NCBI RefSeq assembly: GCF_019192735.1
Contig: NZ_JAHTKP010000038.1
Coordinates: 1 to 64,000 of the forward strand
Reading direction: 5' to 3'
Source of the DNA: Kitasatospora aureofaciens
Lineage (GTDB): Bacteria; Actinomycetota; Actinomycetes; Streptomycetales; Streptomycetaceae
DNA length: 64,000 nucleotides
This document shows, piece after piece, positions 25,540 through 34,720 of this stretch. Under the pieces are notes generated by a model. That model saw only the letters and a list, made by a program, of their open reading frames with translations, ran no database searches and was not told the DNA's origin. Within the stretch, counting starts at the first letter, position 1, and each line of letters opens with the position of its first letter. A program made the translations under genes and the position numbers.

Positions 25540-26448
25540 TCAGAAGACCGCGAGCGGATTGATCGGGGAGCCGGTGCCGCGGGGGATGTTCAGGGGTGCG
25601 GCGACGAAGAGGAACTCCCATCGCGAGGTGCGCGCGCACGCCTCGGCCAGCGGTTCCAGGTCCAGGTTGTCGATCAGCGGCAGGCCCAGGGCGGTGATGG
25701 CCAGCACGTGGATCGGCGAGTGGACGCCGTCGACGGGGCTCGGACGCACGTCGCTGTCGCCGTCGCCGCCCAGTGCCGAGGCCTGTGACTCGCTCAGCAC
25801 GCGCATCGCGCCGGGATGCAGTCCCGCGCTGAGGTCGTCCGGGTCCCACGCGCCCAGCCGCCGCCGTCGGGCGAGGTGGCCAGTGCGGACCAGGAGGATG
25901 TCTCCGGGGCGGAGCGGGCTGCCCTGTTCCTCGGCGCAGACCAGCAGCTCCGGGCCGCCGACCGCCTCTCCCGGCTCCAGCCAGGCACGGCCCCGCAGGC
26001 GTGCCACGTCCAGCAGGACGCCTCGCCCCACCAGCCCGGGCAGCAGGTCGGTCACCGCGCCGTAGGTGGCACCTCGCGAGGAGACCACCTCCCGCGCCCG
26101 CACTCCCGCGAAGAGCAGTCCGCCGTACGCGATGTGGCAGAGCGCGTCCAGGTGCGTCTGCGCCTTGCCGTGGTAGTCGGAGGCGATGAAGTCCCGGTGA
26201 ACGGTCGGCTCGGGGGCCGTGATGTCCGCCAGTTCGGTCATCCGGTGCAGTGCCGGTCTGGGGTTGTCGGGCCCCGGCACGCTGTCCCACGGCCGCCCCA
26301 TGGCGACGACCTCACCCGTGCGTACGAGTCCGGCCGCCGCCACTCGTCGCGTCCCTTCGACCGGCCCGGGGAGACGGTCGCGGCGGAGCTGCTCGAAGAG
26401 CGCGTCGAACTCGTCGCGGCTCATCGCCGGCCCGTTGGCACTGGTCAT
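25540..26448 (-). CDS. Cyclase-family protein (kynurenine formamidase-like metal hydrolase)
   Basis: 302 residues. The metal-binding motif of the cyclase family is YHGKAQTHLDALCHIAY (His, His, Asp, His spacing). GVLLDVARLRG and ILLVRTGHLARR are the usual core strands. It hydrolyses an amide or related bond; substrate unknown. AGGAG 4 nt before the ATG at 26448; a TTG at 26460 is possible. It lies inside the phosphatase/ABC region, divergent from the large GAF-PP2C gene, and shares a 167-bp promoter region with it. Confidence 0.8.
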   Translation of the reverse strand: MTSANGPAMSRDEFDALFEQLRRDRLPGPVEGTRRVAAAGLVRTGEVVAMGRPWDSVPGPDNPRPALHRMTELADITAPEPTVHRDFIASDYHGKAQTHLDALCHIAYGGLLFAGVRAREVVSSRGATYGAVTDLLPGLVGRGVLLDVARLRGRAWLEPGEAVGGPELLVCAEEQGSPLRPGDILLVRTGHLARRRRLGAWDPDDLSAGLHPGAMRVLSESQASALGGDGDSDVRPSPVDGVHSPIHVLAITALGLPLIDNLDLEPLAEACARTSRWEFLFVAAPLNIPRGTGSPINPLAVF

Positions 26449-26554
26449 CTCGCTCCTCAACCCGTCCCCCGCTCTGCCGATGGTGCGGTAACGGTCGGAG
26501 TGCCGCCACCGTGCCGGGGGAGCGTGCGCAATCTGGTGATGAGTACCGCTTTAT

Positions 26555-26582
26555 GGGCAAAATCCTCATTGGGCAAAGTCCT
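26555..26582 (+). promoter_or_regulatory. 12-bp direct repeat in a divergent promoter
   Basis: GGGCAAAATCCT (26555-26566) and GGGCAAAGTCCT (26571-26582) are direct repeats with 16-bp periodicity, 34-61 bp before the large phosphatase gene. They may bind an activator or form part of the promoter. Confidence 0.4.
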
Positions 26583-26615
26583 ACTATTGCACCGAAGGGT
26601 GCAGCTCCACGGAAT

Positions 26616-29477
26616 GTGAGCGCTGTGGCGATCATGACAGCTTCAGGTGAGGTGGCGATCGGCCCCGCACGGGTCCGTGAGCGGTTCCTGCTCGGTGAAC
26701 CGATCGAGGACGGCGTGCGGAGTCTGATCCTGAACTCCTGGCAACGCTGCCAGTCGCTGGGGCTCTCACCGGACCGGTCCGAGCTTCCGTACCGGCCGGA
26801 CATCGATCTGGACGGCCGGCTGGTCCGCGCGGCCGGGCCCGTGCTGGACCGGCTGGCATCCAGGTTCGCCGGCAGCCGGATGAACGTGGCCCTGACCGAC
26901 GGGGACGGGGCGGTACTGCAACGTCGTTTCGGCGAAGCGTCCATGGTCAGGCAGCTGCCCGCGATCCAGAGCACCCCGGGCTTCGTGTTCGCCGAGCAGT
27001 ACGGGGGGACCAACGGCATCGGGCTGGCGCTCGCGGAACGGCGGCTCATCCATGTCTACGGAGCCGAGCACTTCGCCGAGCGCGGTCAGTCGAACGCCTG
27101 TACGGCGCTTCCCGTCCGCGACCCCCTCAGCGGACGGATCGAGGGCGTCCTCTGCTTCGGCTATCCGCGCGCCTACGAGGACCCGCAGCTGGAGACCCTG
27201 ATCCGCAAGGCCGCCTCCGCCATCGAGCGGCGCCTGCTGGCGCAGAGTTCGGCGCGAGAGCGCGCCCTGCTGCGCGCGTACCTCGACTCCAGGCGCCGCT
27301 TGCAGACCGACCAGGTTGCCGGGGACGGGCGCCTGGTCGGGATGGACGAGCTGCCCCGCAGTGGGCTGGACCGGCACGACCAGATGCTGCTTGAGCAGAT
27401 GGCCACCGAGCTGATCTCCTCGGCCCAGCGCACCATGGTCGAGGTGGCCCTCTCCCACGGCCGGCGGGTCACCCTGTTGAGCCGTCCGATGACCAGCCCG
27501 TCCGGAGTGGAAGGCTTCGTCATCGAGGCGGTCCTGCACGGCGACTCGCTGCCCCGGCTCGCCACCCCCGACCGGGCCGACCAGCCGGTCGGCCTCCCGG
27601 CGCCTGCCACAACCTCCGCCGCCCCACCGCTCAGGCGCCCTGCGGGTGCCGCACCGGGGCGCGCGGCCGAGGCACCGGCGGCCCCCGCGGCCACCAGGTT
27701 GCTGCTGTTGGGTGAGCCGGGCGTGGGGCAGTACGCCGTCGCGGCCCGCCGCCGCCTGGAGCTGCTGTCCGAGGCCAGCACCCGCATCGGCACCACCCTG
27801 GACGTGAGCCGCACCGCCTGGGAACTCGCCGAGATGGCCGTCCCGAGGCTGGCCGACTACGTCACCATCGACCTTCCCGAGACCGTCCTGCGCGGCGAGG
27901 AGCCCACCGACCCCGGCAGCGAGCTGCACCGCACGGTGGTCCACGGCATCAGCACCGACTGCCCCTTCTACCCGGTCGGCGAACGGGTCGACCTCAGCCC
28001 CACCACGCCCCATCGCCGCTGCCTGGCCAGCGGGCAGACGGTGCTGGAACCCGATCTGCGGAGAGCCGCCGGCTGGATTTCGCAGGACCCCGAGGCTGCC
28101 GAGCGCTTCTTCGCGCACCACGTCCACTCCCTGATCGCCGTCCCGCTGCTGGCCCGCGGCGTCGTGCTGGGCATCGCCAGCTTCTACCGGGCACAGGACC
28201 CCGCCCCCTACGGGGACGACGACCGCTCGCTGGCCCAGGAGCTGGCCACCCGCGCCGCCATCTGCATCGACAACGCCCGCCGCTACACCCGCGAACACGC
28301 CATGGTCCTGGCCCTGCAGCGCAGCCTGCTCCCGCGCAGCCTGCCCGAGCAGAGCGCCATCGAGGTCGCCCACCGCTATCTGCCCGCCGGGTCCGGGGTG
28401 CGCGGGGACTGGTTCGACGTCATCCCCCTCTCCGGTGCCCGGGTCGCCCTGGTCGTCGGCGATGTCGTCGGCCAGGGACTGCACGCCGCCGCCACCATGG
28501 GCCGCCTGCGCACCGCCGTGCACAACTTCGCCGAACTGGACCTCGCCCCCGACGAGCTCCTCACCCACCTGGACAACCTCGTGGGGCGCCTGGACCGGGA
28601 CGAGGACGGCGCGGACCCCGCCACCCGCAGCGACGGCATCATCGGCTCGTCCTGCCTGTACGCCGTCTACGACCCGACCTCGCAGCGCTGCACCGTCGCC
28701 CGCGCCGGCCACCCGCCACCCGCGGTGGTCCGCCCGGACGGCACGGTCACCCTTCCCGACCTCCCCGCCGGGCCCCCGCTCGGCCTGGGCGGTCTGCCGT
28801 TCGAAACGGCCGAGCTCCACCTCCCCGAGGGCAGCCAGCTGGTCCTCTACTCCGACGGACTCCTCCTGGACCACCACCGCGACGTCGACGCGGCCCTCGA
28901 CCGGCTGTGCGGTGCCCTGGCCCGCCCGAACCGCTCGCCCGAGGACACCTGCCGCGCGGTCGTGGAGGCCGTGGTACCCGAACACCCGGCCGACGACGTC
29001 ACGCTGCTCGTCGCCCGCACCCACGCCCTTGACCCCGACCGGATCGCCACCTGGGACCTGCCCGCCGACCCGGCCCGCGTCTCCGACATCCGCGCCGCCG
29101 CCGCCCGCCGGCTGAGCGACTGGGGGCTGGACGAGGTCGCCTTCGTCACCGAACTGCTGCTCAGCGAGCTGGTCACCAACGCCATCCGCTACGGCACCGA
29201 GCCCATCCAGGTCCGTCTGATCCACGACCGTGCCCTGATCTGCGAGGTCTCCGACGGCAGCAGCACCGCCCCGCACCTGCGCCACGCGGCCACCACCGAC
29301 GAGGGCGGTCGCGGCCTGTTCCTCGTCGCCCAGCTCACCCAGGCCTGGGGCACCCGCTACACCGCCCGGGGCAAGGTCATCTGGGCCGAATGCTCCCTGG
29401 ATGCGTCCGGCGGTCCCGACCCCTTCGAGAGCCACTTCTTCGACAACCAGTTCGCGGACATTCCCGGAATCGAATGA
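26616..29477 (+). CDS. DhaR-type GAF, GAF, SpoIIE phosphatase and HATPase fusion
   Basis: About 953 residues. Residues about 20-210 resemble the N-terminal GAF module of AcoR/DhaR activators (LILNSWQRCQSLGLSPDRS, FAEQYGGTNGIGLALAE, GQSNACTALPV), but no AAA+ or Fis domain follows. A Pro/Ala linker leads to a second GAF (residues about 390-560, LSEASTRIGTTLDVSRTAWE). The SpoIIE domain has GDWFDVIPLSG, LVVGDVVGQGLHAAATMG, LYSDGLL and PADDVTLLVA. A RsbW-like ATPase follows with LLSELVTNAIRYG and DEGGRGLFLVAQL. One protein thus senses, dephosphorylates and phosphorylates. The start is uncertain: GTG 26616, GTG 26625 and ATG 26634 are all possible. Confidence 0.82.
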   Translation: MSAVAIMTASGEVAIGPARVRERFLLGEPIEDGVRSLILNSWQRCQSLGLSPDRSELPYRPDIDLDGRLVRAAGPVLDRLASRFAGSRMNVALTDGDGAVLQRRFGEASMVRQLPAIQSTPGFVFAEQYGGTNGIGLALAERRLIHVYGAEHFAERGQSNACTALPVRDPLSGRIEGVLCFGYPRAYEDPQLETLIRKAASAIERRLLAQSSARERALLRAYLDSRRRLQTDQVAGDGRLVGMDELPRSGLDRHDQMLLEQMATELISSAQRTMVEVALSHGRRVTLLSRPMTSPSGVEGFVIEAVLHGDSLPRLATPDRADQPVGLPAPATTSAAPPLRRPAGAAPGRAAEAPAAPAATRLLLLGEPGVGQYAVAARRRLELLSEASTRIGTTLDVSRTAWELAEMAVPRLADYVTIDLPETVLRGEEPTDPGSELHRTVVHGISTDCPFYPVGERVDLSPTTPHRRCLASGQTVLEPDLRRAAGWISQDPEAAERFFAHHVHSLIAVPLLARGVVLGIASFYRAQDPAPYGDDDRSLAQELATRAAICIDNARRYTREHAMVLALQRSLLPRSLPEQSAIEVAHRYLPAGSGVRGDWFDVIPLSGARVALVVGDVVGQGLHAAATMGRLRTAVHNFAELDLAPDELLTHLDNLVGRLDRDEDGADPATRSDGIIGSSCLYAVYDPTSQRCTVARAGHPPPAVVRPDGTVTLPDLPAGPPLGLGGLPFETAELHLPEGSQLVLYSDGLLLDHHRDVDAALDRLCGALARPNRSPEDTCRAVVEAVVPEHPADDVTLLVARTHALDPDRIATWDLPADPARVSDIRAAAARRLSDWGLDEVAFVTELLLSELVTNAIRYGTEPIQVRLIHDRALICEVSDGSSTAPHLRHAATTDEGGRGLFLVAQLTQAWGTRYTARGKVIWAECSLDASGGPDPFESHFFDNQFADIPGIE

Positions 29478-29556
29478 CCCGCCTTTCGGACATCGACGGG
29501 AACCGTGGCGTGTCGACACCGCGGCGGCCGGGCTGAGCTGGTAGGAACGGTGGTCC

Positions 29557-31119
29557 ATGCGCGACGCTCCCGACCCCTCGGCGGGCCCACCCGCGGGCCG
29601 CGGCCCACTCGTCCGCATCCGCGGTCTCGGCAAGCGGTTCGGAGGCACTCCCGCGCTGGCCGGGATCGACCTCGACATCCATCGCGGCAGCATCCTGGCC
29701 CTGCTCGGTCCGAACGGCGCCGGCAAGTCCACCCTCATCCAGACACTCGCCGGGGTCCACCACGCGGACCAGGGCGAGGTGACGGTGGCCGGGCACCCGC
29801 TCGGCACCGAGGCCGCCGCTCGCCGCATGGCCTTCATCCACCAGGATCTCGGTCTCGTCGAGTGGATGACGGTCGCCGAGAACATCGCCCTGGTCGCCGG
29901 CTACCCGCGCCGTCACGGACTGGTCTCGTGGCGGCGCACCCGGGAGCGCTGCGCCGACGCCCTCGCCCTGATCGGCGGGCACCTCGACGCCGACGCGCGA
30001 ATCGCCGACCTCGCCCCCGCCGAGCGCTCGCTGGTCGCCATCGCCCGCGCGCTGGCGACGCGGGCGGAGCTCATCGTCCTGGACGAGCCGACCGCCAGCC
30101 TCCCCGCCGCGGACTGCGCCCGGCTCTTCGCCGTACTGCGCACCCTGCGCGACCGAGGGCACGGCATCGTCTACGTCACCCACCGGCTCGACGAGGTCCA
30201 CCAGGTCGCCGACACTTTCGCCGTCCTGCGCGACGGCCGTCTGATCAGCTCCGGCCCGCTCGCCGGCCACAGCCGCCGGCGCCTGGTCCACGACATCGTG
30301 GGCCGCGAACCGGTCGGTCACCGGGCCGCCCCGGTCGCCCCCGCCGAGGGCCCGGTGGTGCTGAGCCTCGACGGGGTGCGGACCGCGAACGCCGGGCCGG
30401 TCAGCCTGGAGCTGCGCGCCGGCGAAATCCTTGGCATGGTGGGCCTCACCGGCGCCGGCCACCTCGACCTGGGCCGCGCCCTCGCCGGATCCCGTCCGAT
30501 CCTCGGCGGGCGGGCCCTGCTCGACGGCCGGCCGTACACCCCGCACACGGTGGCCGCTGCCGTCGACTCCGGCGTCGGCCTGGTCACCGGCAACCGCCAG
30601 GAGGAGGGCTGTGCCGCCGAACTGACGGTCCGTGAGAACTTTCTGGCCAACCCCCGGGCGGGCGGCCGGTCGGCGCTGCACTGGATCAGCCCGCGGCGCG
30701 AGCGGGCCGAGGCCGCCGCCCTGATCGAGCGGTTCTCGGTGCACCCCCGCGACAGCGAGGCGCCGATCGCCACGCTGTCCGGCGGGAACCAGCAGAAGAT
30801 CATGGTCGGCCGGTGGCTCCGGGTGCACCGGCGGCTGTTGATCCTCGAAGAGCCCACCGCCAGCGTGGACGTCGGCGCCAAGGCCGAGCTCTACCGCCTG
30901 CTCGACCAGGCGCTGGCCGCCGGCCTCGCGGTCCTGCTCATCTCCACCGACTTCGAGGAGGTCGTCACCGTGTGCCACCGTGCCCTGGTATTCGTCCGCG
31001 GGACCGTGACCGCCGAGCCGACCGGTGCGGCCCTCACCGTCACCGAACTCACCTCCGCCGCCTCGGCCGTGCCTCCCGTCACCGGCGGTGACGGCAACAG
31101 GCGTGCGACAGGCCGATGA
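29557..31119 (+). CDS. Sugar ABC transporter ATPase with two nucleotide-binding domains, RbsA-like
   Basis: 520 residues, the usual RbsA/MglA length. The first domain has Walker A GPNGAGKST, a degenerate signature LAPAERSLVAIARAL and Walker B LIVLDEPTASLP. The second has a degenerate P-loop GLTGAGHLDL, signature LSGGNQQK and ILEEPTASVDVG. The asymmetry is normal for the family. Energises uptake of a monosaccharide or related compound. The stop overlaps the permease start (ATGA), and it follows the GAF-PP2C gene by 79 bp. Confidence 0.92.
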   Translation: MRDAPDPSAGPPAGRGPLVRIRGLGKRFGGTPALAGIDLDIHRGSILALLGPNGAGKSTLIQTLAGVHHADQGEVTVAGHPLGTEAAARRMAFIHQDLGLVEWMTVAENIALVAGYPRRHGLVSWRRTRERCADALALIGGHLDADARIADLAPAERSLVAIARALATRAELIVLDEPTASLPAADCARLFAVLRTLRDRGHGIVYVTHRLDEVHQVADTFAVLRDGRLISSGPLAGHSRRRLVHDIVGREPVGHRAAPVAPAEGPVVLSLDGVRTANAGPVSLELRAGEILGMVGLTGAGHLDLGRALAGSRPILGGRALLDGRPYTPHTVAAAVDSGVGLVTGNRQEEGCAAELTVRENFLANPRAGGRSALHWISPRRERAEAAALIERFSVHPRDSEAPIATLSGGNQQKIMVGRWLRVHRRLLILEEPTASVDVGAKAELYRLLDQALAAGLAVLLISTDFEEVVTVCHRALVFVRGTVTAEPTGAALTVTELTSAASAVPPVTGGDGNRRATGR

Positions 31120-32180
31120 CCGCGCCCCCCTTCCGCCGATCCCCGCAGGGCCGCCGGCGCGGGCACCTGATCGGCAGCTACGGCCTGCCGGCCCTCGCCG
31201 CCCTGCTGTTCCTGATCTTCTCCGTCGCGCTGCCGGACACCTTCCCCACCCTCAACAACGTCTCCTCGATCCTGTCCAACCAGTCGATCCCCGCCATCCT
31301 CGCGCTCGCTGCGACCATCCCCATCGCCACCGGCAAGTTCGACCTGTCCATCGGCTACGGCCTCGGCCTCGCGCACGTCGTGGTGCTGCGGCTCATCGTC
31401 GACGGCAACTGGCCCTGGCCGCTCGCCTGCCTGGCGGTGATCCTGGGCGGAGCGGCCTTCGGGGCCCTCAACGGTGTCATCGTCGAGTTCGGGCGGATCG
31501 ACTCCTTCATCGCCACGCTCGGCACCGGCAGCATCCTGTACGCCTTCACCGGCTGGATCACCGGTGGCGCCCGGGTCCTCCCCGGTACCGGCGGTCTGCC
31601 GGTCGCCTTCACCGACCTCTACGACTCCACATTCCTCGGACTGCCGGTGTCCGCCTCCTACGTGCTCGCGCTCGCGGCCGTCCTGTGGCTGCTGCAGGAA
31701 CGGCTGCCGCTCGGCCGATACCTGTACGTCATCGGCTCCAACCCGCGCGCCGCCGAACTCGTCGGCATCCCCACCCGCCGCTACAGCGTCTATGCCTTCG
31801 CCGGATCGGGCCTGGTCGTCGGCTTCGCGGGGGTCCTGCTCGCCGCGCAGCAGCAGATCGGCAACCCGAGCGTCGGCCTGGAGTACCTGTTGCCCGCATT
31901 CGTCGGCGCGCTGCTCGGCTCCACCGCGATCAAACCCGGACGCGCCAACGCCCTGGGCACCGTGGTCGCCGTCGCCGTTCTCGCCATCGGCCTGGCCGGT
32001 ATCGGGCAGCTCGGCGCCGACTTCTGGGCCGTGCCGCTGTTCAACGGCGCGACGCTGCTCCTCGCCGTCGGCCTGGCCGGCTACTCCGCGCGCCGCCGGC
32101 TGCGCGCCGGCGCCGCCGAGACCCGCCGTTCGCTCACGCCGCCGTCGACGGACGGGGCTTCCTCGCCGGACACGCCATGA
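31116..32180 (+). CDS. Sugar ABC transporter permease, RbsC-like
   Basis: 354 residues with about 8-10 membrane helices (YGLPALAALLFLIFSVALP, SIPAILALAATIPIATGKFD, ALNGVIVEFGRIDSFIATLG). The RbsC hallmark GKFDLSIGY (usually GGIDLSVG) and the cytoplasmic coupling segment GSNPRAAELVGIPTRRYSVY are present. Coupled by ATGA overlaps to both neighbours, so subunits are made in fixed ratio. Confidence 0.92.
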   Translation: MTAPPFRRSPQGRRRGHLIGSYGLPALAALLFLIFSVALPDTFPTLNNVSSILSNQSIPAILALAATIPIATGKFDLSIGYGLGLAHVVVLRLIVDGNWPWPLACLAVILGGAAFGALNGVIVEFGRIDSFIATLGTGSILYAFTGWITGGARVLPGTGGLPVAFTDLYDSTFLGLPVSASYVLALAAVLWLLQERLPLGRYLYVIGSNPRAAELVGIPTRRYSVYAFAGSGLVVGFAGVLLAAQQQIGNPSVGLEYLLPAFVGALLGSTAIKPGRANALGTVVAVAVLAIGLAGIGQLGADFWAVPLFNGATLLLAVGLAGYSARRRLRAGAAETRRSLTPPSTDGASSPDTP

Positions 32181-33325
32181 ACCGCGGCGCCGCGACTGTG
32201 CTGGCAGCAGTCATGCTGGCAACGGCCGGCACCGCCCTGGACGGCTGCCAGCGCGGCCTGTCGACCGGGACCGGGGCCCCCGCCGCAGGGCCGTCGAGGG
32301 CCGGCTGCCCGGCCACCCTCGCCAGGGCGAAGGCGGACGTCCAGCAGGCCGAGCAGGCCGACGCCCCCTGGAACGGTCCCACCAGCGGCCCCAGGGCGGT
32401 TCCCGGCAGGACCATCGTCTACGTTGCCCAGACCATGACCAACCCCGGCGTCGCGGGTGTCGCCAGGGGCGTCATCGAAGCCGCGACGGTCATCGGCTGG
32501 AGCGTCCGGGTGATCGACGGACAGGGCACGCCCGCCGGCATCCAGGCGGCGCTCGGCCAGGCGGTCGACCTCGAACCCTCGGGCATCATCATCGGCGGCT
32601 TCGACCCGGAGCTGACCTCGCAGCAGGTCGCGCAGGCCGACACGGCACACATCCCGCTCATCGGCTGGCACGCGGTCGCGGCCCCCGGGCCGAGCAGGAG
32701 CCCCCTGCTCTTCAGCAACATCACCACCAGCGTCGAGGACGTCGCGCGGCTCAGCGCGGACTGGGTCATCGCGGAGTCCAACGGCAACGCCGGAGTCGTC
32801 GTCTTCACCGACGACTCGATCCCGTTCGCCAGGAGCAAGTCCCAACTGATCAAGGGCGAACTCGCCACCTGCCCCAGCGTGAGACTTCTGGCCTCCGAGA
32901 ACATCCCCATCCCGGACGCGACCAGCCGCACCCCCCAGGAGGTCTCCGCCCTCCTTGCCCGCTTCCAGGGCCAGTGGACACACTCCGTCGCCATCAACGA
33001 CCTGTACTTCGCCGACGCCGCGCCCGCCCTGCGCGCGGCCGGCAAGCCCGGCAACGCCGCCCCGTACAACATCGGCGCGGGCGACGGCGACCCCTCGGCC
33101 TTCCAGCGCATCGACAACAGGCAGTTCCAGGCCGCCACCGTCCCCGAGCCCCTCACCGAGCAGGGCTGGCAGATCGTCGACGAGTTCAACCGCGCCTTCT
33201 CCCGCCAGCCCGCCAGCGACTACGTCGCCCCGGTCCACATCTCCACCGCCGCCAACAGTGGCGGAGCAACCTCCTGGGACCCGTCGGGCTACCGCCAGGC
33301 GTACCGGACGATCTGGGGCAGGTAG
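32177..33325 (+). CDS. Sugar-binding lipoprotein of the ABC transporter
   Basis: 382 residues, periplasmic-binding-protein family 4 type. The signal region AATVLAAVMLATAGTALDGC ends at a cysteine in a lipobox-like LDGC, so membrane anchoring is likely though the box is imperfect. Core segments IVYVAQTMTNPGVAGVARG, GIIIGGFDPELTSQQVAQA and GVVVFTDDSIPFARSK are typical. Residues matching known ligand pockets cannot be assigned, so the sugar is unknown. Last gene of the transporter operon. Confidence 0.87.
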   Translation: MNRGAATVLAAVMLATAGTALDGCQRGLSTGTGAPAAGPSRAGCPATLARAKADVQQAEQADAPWNGPTSGPRAVPGRTIVYVAQTMTNPGVAGVARGVIEAATVIGWSVRVIDGQGTPAGIQAALGQAVDLEPSGIIIGGFDPELTSQQVAQADTAHIPLIGWHAVAAPGPSRSPLLFSNITTSVEDVARLSADWVIAESNGNAGVVVFTDDSIPFARSKSQLIKGELATCPSVRLLASENIPIPDATSRTPQEVSALLARFQGQWTHSVAINDLYFADAAPALRAAGKPGNAAPYNIGAGDGDPSAFQRIDNRQFQAATVPEPLTEQGWQIVDEFNRAFSRQPASDYVAPVHISTAANSGGATSWDPSGYRQAYRTIWGR

Positions 33326-33436
33326 CGAGGGCGGTGCTGACGGAGCCCATGTGATGGGTCGGCCCACTGTGCCATCGAGCCTGACGTGAGAGAGGTCGGG
33401 ATCGATGTGAGACTGGGCACGGAAGGGGTGATCCCC

Positions 33437-34645
33437 GTGTCGGATCCACCGCACGTGTCAGCCGGTCCCGACACCACCGTCGACGAGAATCGGCTGGAAG
33501 AGTTGATCACCGAGGCGCAGACGGCCCTGCCGGTCGAACTGCCCGCCCTGGCGAACCGGTGCGCCTCGGCCCTCGGCCTGGGCACCGCGCTGATCTACCT
33601 CGTCGACCTGCAACAACGGCTGCTCATCCCACTCGACGAGGCCTTGGAGCCGCTGCCGGTGGACCACTCGTTGGCCGGCTGGGCGTACCGCACGGTCTCC
33701 CCGCGGGTGGCCGACGCCGACGACGGCGTGATCGTCTGGATGCCTCTGGTCGACGGTGCGGAGCGGCTGGGCGTGCTGGCGGTGCGGACCGCCTTGCTCG
33801 ACGGGGTGCGGATGCGCCGCAGCCGGATGCTGGCCCATCTGTTCGCCATGCTGATCACCTCCAAGCGCGCCTACAGCGACTGGCTCGCCGCCCGCGCCCG
33901 CACCGCGACCATGCTGTTGCCCGCCGAGATGCTGCGGGCCTTCCTGCCACCCCACACCGTCGGCAGCAGCAGGTGCGTCTCGACCGCGGTCCTGGAACCG
34001 GCGTACGACGTCGCCGGCGACGCCTTCGACCACTCGGTGGTCAAGAACGTGCTGCACACCATGATCCTCGACTCCATGGGTCACGATCTGGCCGCCGGCC
34101 TGACCACGTCGGTCGCCATGGCGGCGGCGCGGAACGCCCGCCGCGGCGGTGGCGACCTGGCCGACATCATCGGCTCCGTCGACCGGGCACTCGCCCAGTG
34201 GCTGCCCGACCATTTCTCCACCGGTGTGCTGTGCCGGCTCGACGCGGAGACCGGGGTGCTGCACTGGGTCAACTGCGGTCACCCGCCGCCGCTGCTGATC
34301 CGGGCCGAGCGGGTGCGCGAGGGGGCGCTGGACAGCCCCCCGCAGCCGCCGATCGGCCTGGCCGGCCAACTCGCTCCGGCAGCCCGGCAGGTCCACGAGA
34401 CGACACTGGAACCGGGCGACCAGGTCCTGCTCTACACCGACGGCGTTGTGGACGCTCGAGACGCGAACGGTGCGGAGTTCGGCCTCGACCGGTTCACCGA
34501 CTTCATCATCCGCTCCTCCTCCGCCGGCCAGCGCCCGGCCGAGGTGCTGCGGCTGCTCATCCACGCCGTCCTCGACCACCATCGCAACCGACTGCGGGAC
34601 GACGCGACCATCCTGCTCTTCGAATGGCGCCCGCAGCACTGGTGA
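33437..34645 (+). CDS. Soluble GAF-like/SpoIIE-type PP2C phosphatase
   Basis: About 402 residues. An N-terminal GAF-like half (LGTALIYLVDLQQRLLIPLD, VIVWMPLVDGAERLGVLAV) precedes a SpoIIE domain: DVAGDAFDHSV, MILDSMGHDLAAGLTTSVA, QVLLYTDGVVDARD and LRDDATILLF. It lacks an ATPase domain. Start chosen at GTG 33437 because GGAAGGGG lies 8 nt upstream; an earlier GTG at 33386 adds a poorly supported stretch. It follows the binding-protein gene by 111 bp on the same strand. Confidence 0.83.
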   Translation: MSDPPHVSAGPDTTVDENRLEELITEAQTALPVELPALANRCASALGLGTALIYLVDLQQRLLIPLDEALEPLPVDHSLAGWAYRTVSPRVADADDGVIVWMPLVDGAERLGVLAVRTALLDGVRMRRSRMLAHLFAMLITSKRAYSDWLAARARTATMLLPAEMLRAFLPPHTVGSSRCVSTAVLEPAYDVAGDAFDHSVVKNVLHTMILDSMGHDLAAGLTTSVAMAAARNARRGGGDLADIIGSVDRALAQWLPDHFSTGVLCRLDAETGVLHWVNCGHPPPLLIRAERVREGALDSPPQPPIGLAGQLAPAARQVHETTLEPGDQVLLYTDGVVDARDANGAEFGLDRFTDFIIRSSSAGQRPAEVLRLLIHAVLDHHRNRLRDDATILLFEWRPQHW

Positions 34646-34720
34646 CGCGGTACTGCGCCGAGCCTCGTTCTGACGGACCGTAGGGCGCCCCTGGGCCGAG
34701 TGCGGGGCCGAGCGCGGTAT

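Noticed and set aside
26766..29885. Minus-strand open frame of about 1040 codons opposite the GAF-PP2C gene
   Set aside because: It is the antisense of a clearly real gene and has low-complexity Gly/Val/Asp composition without motifs.
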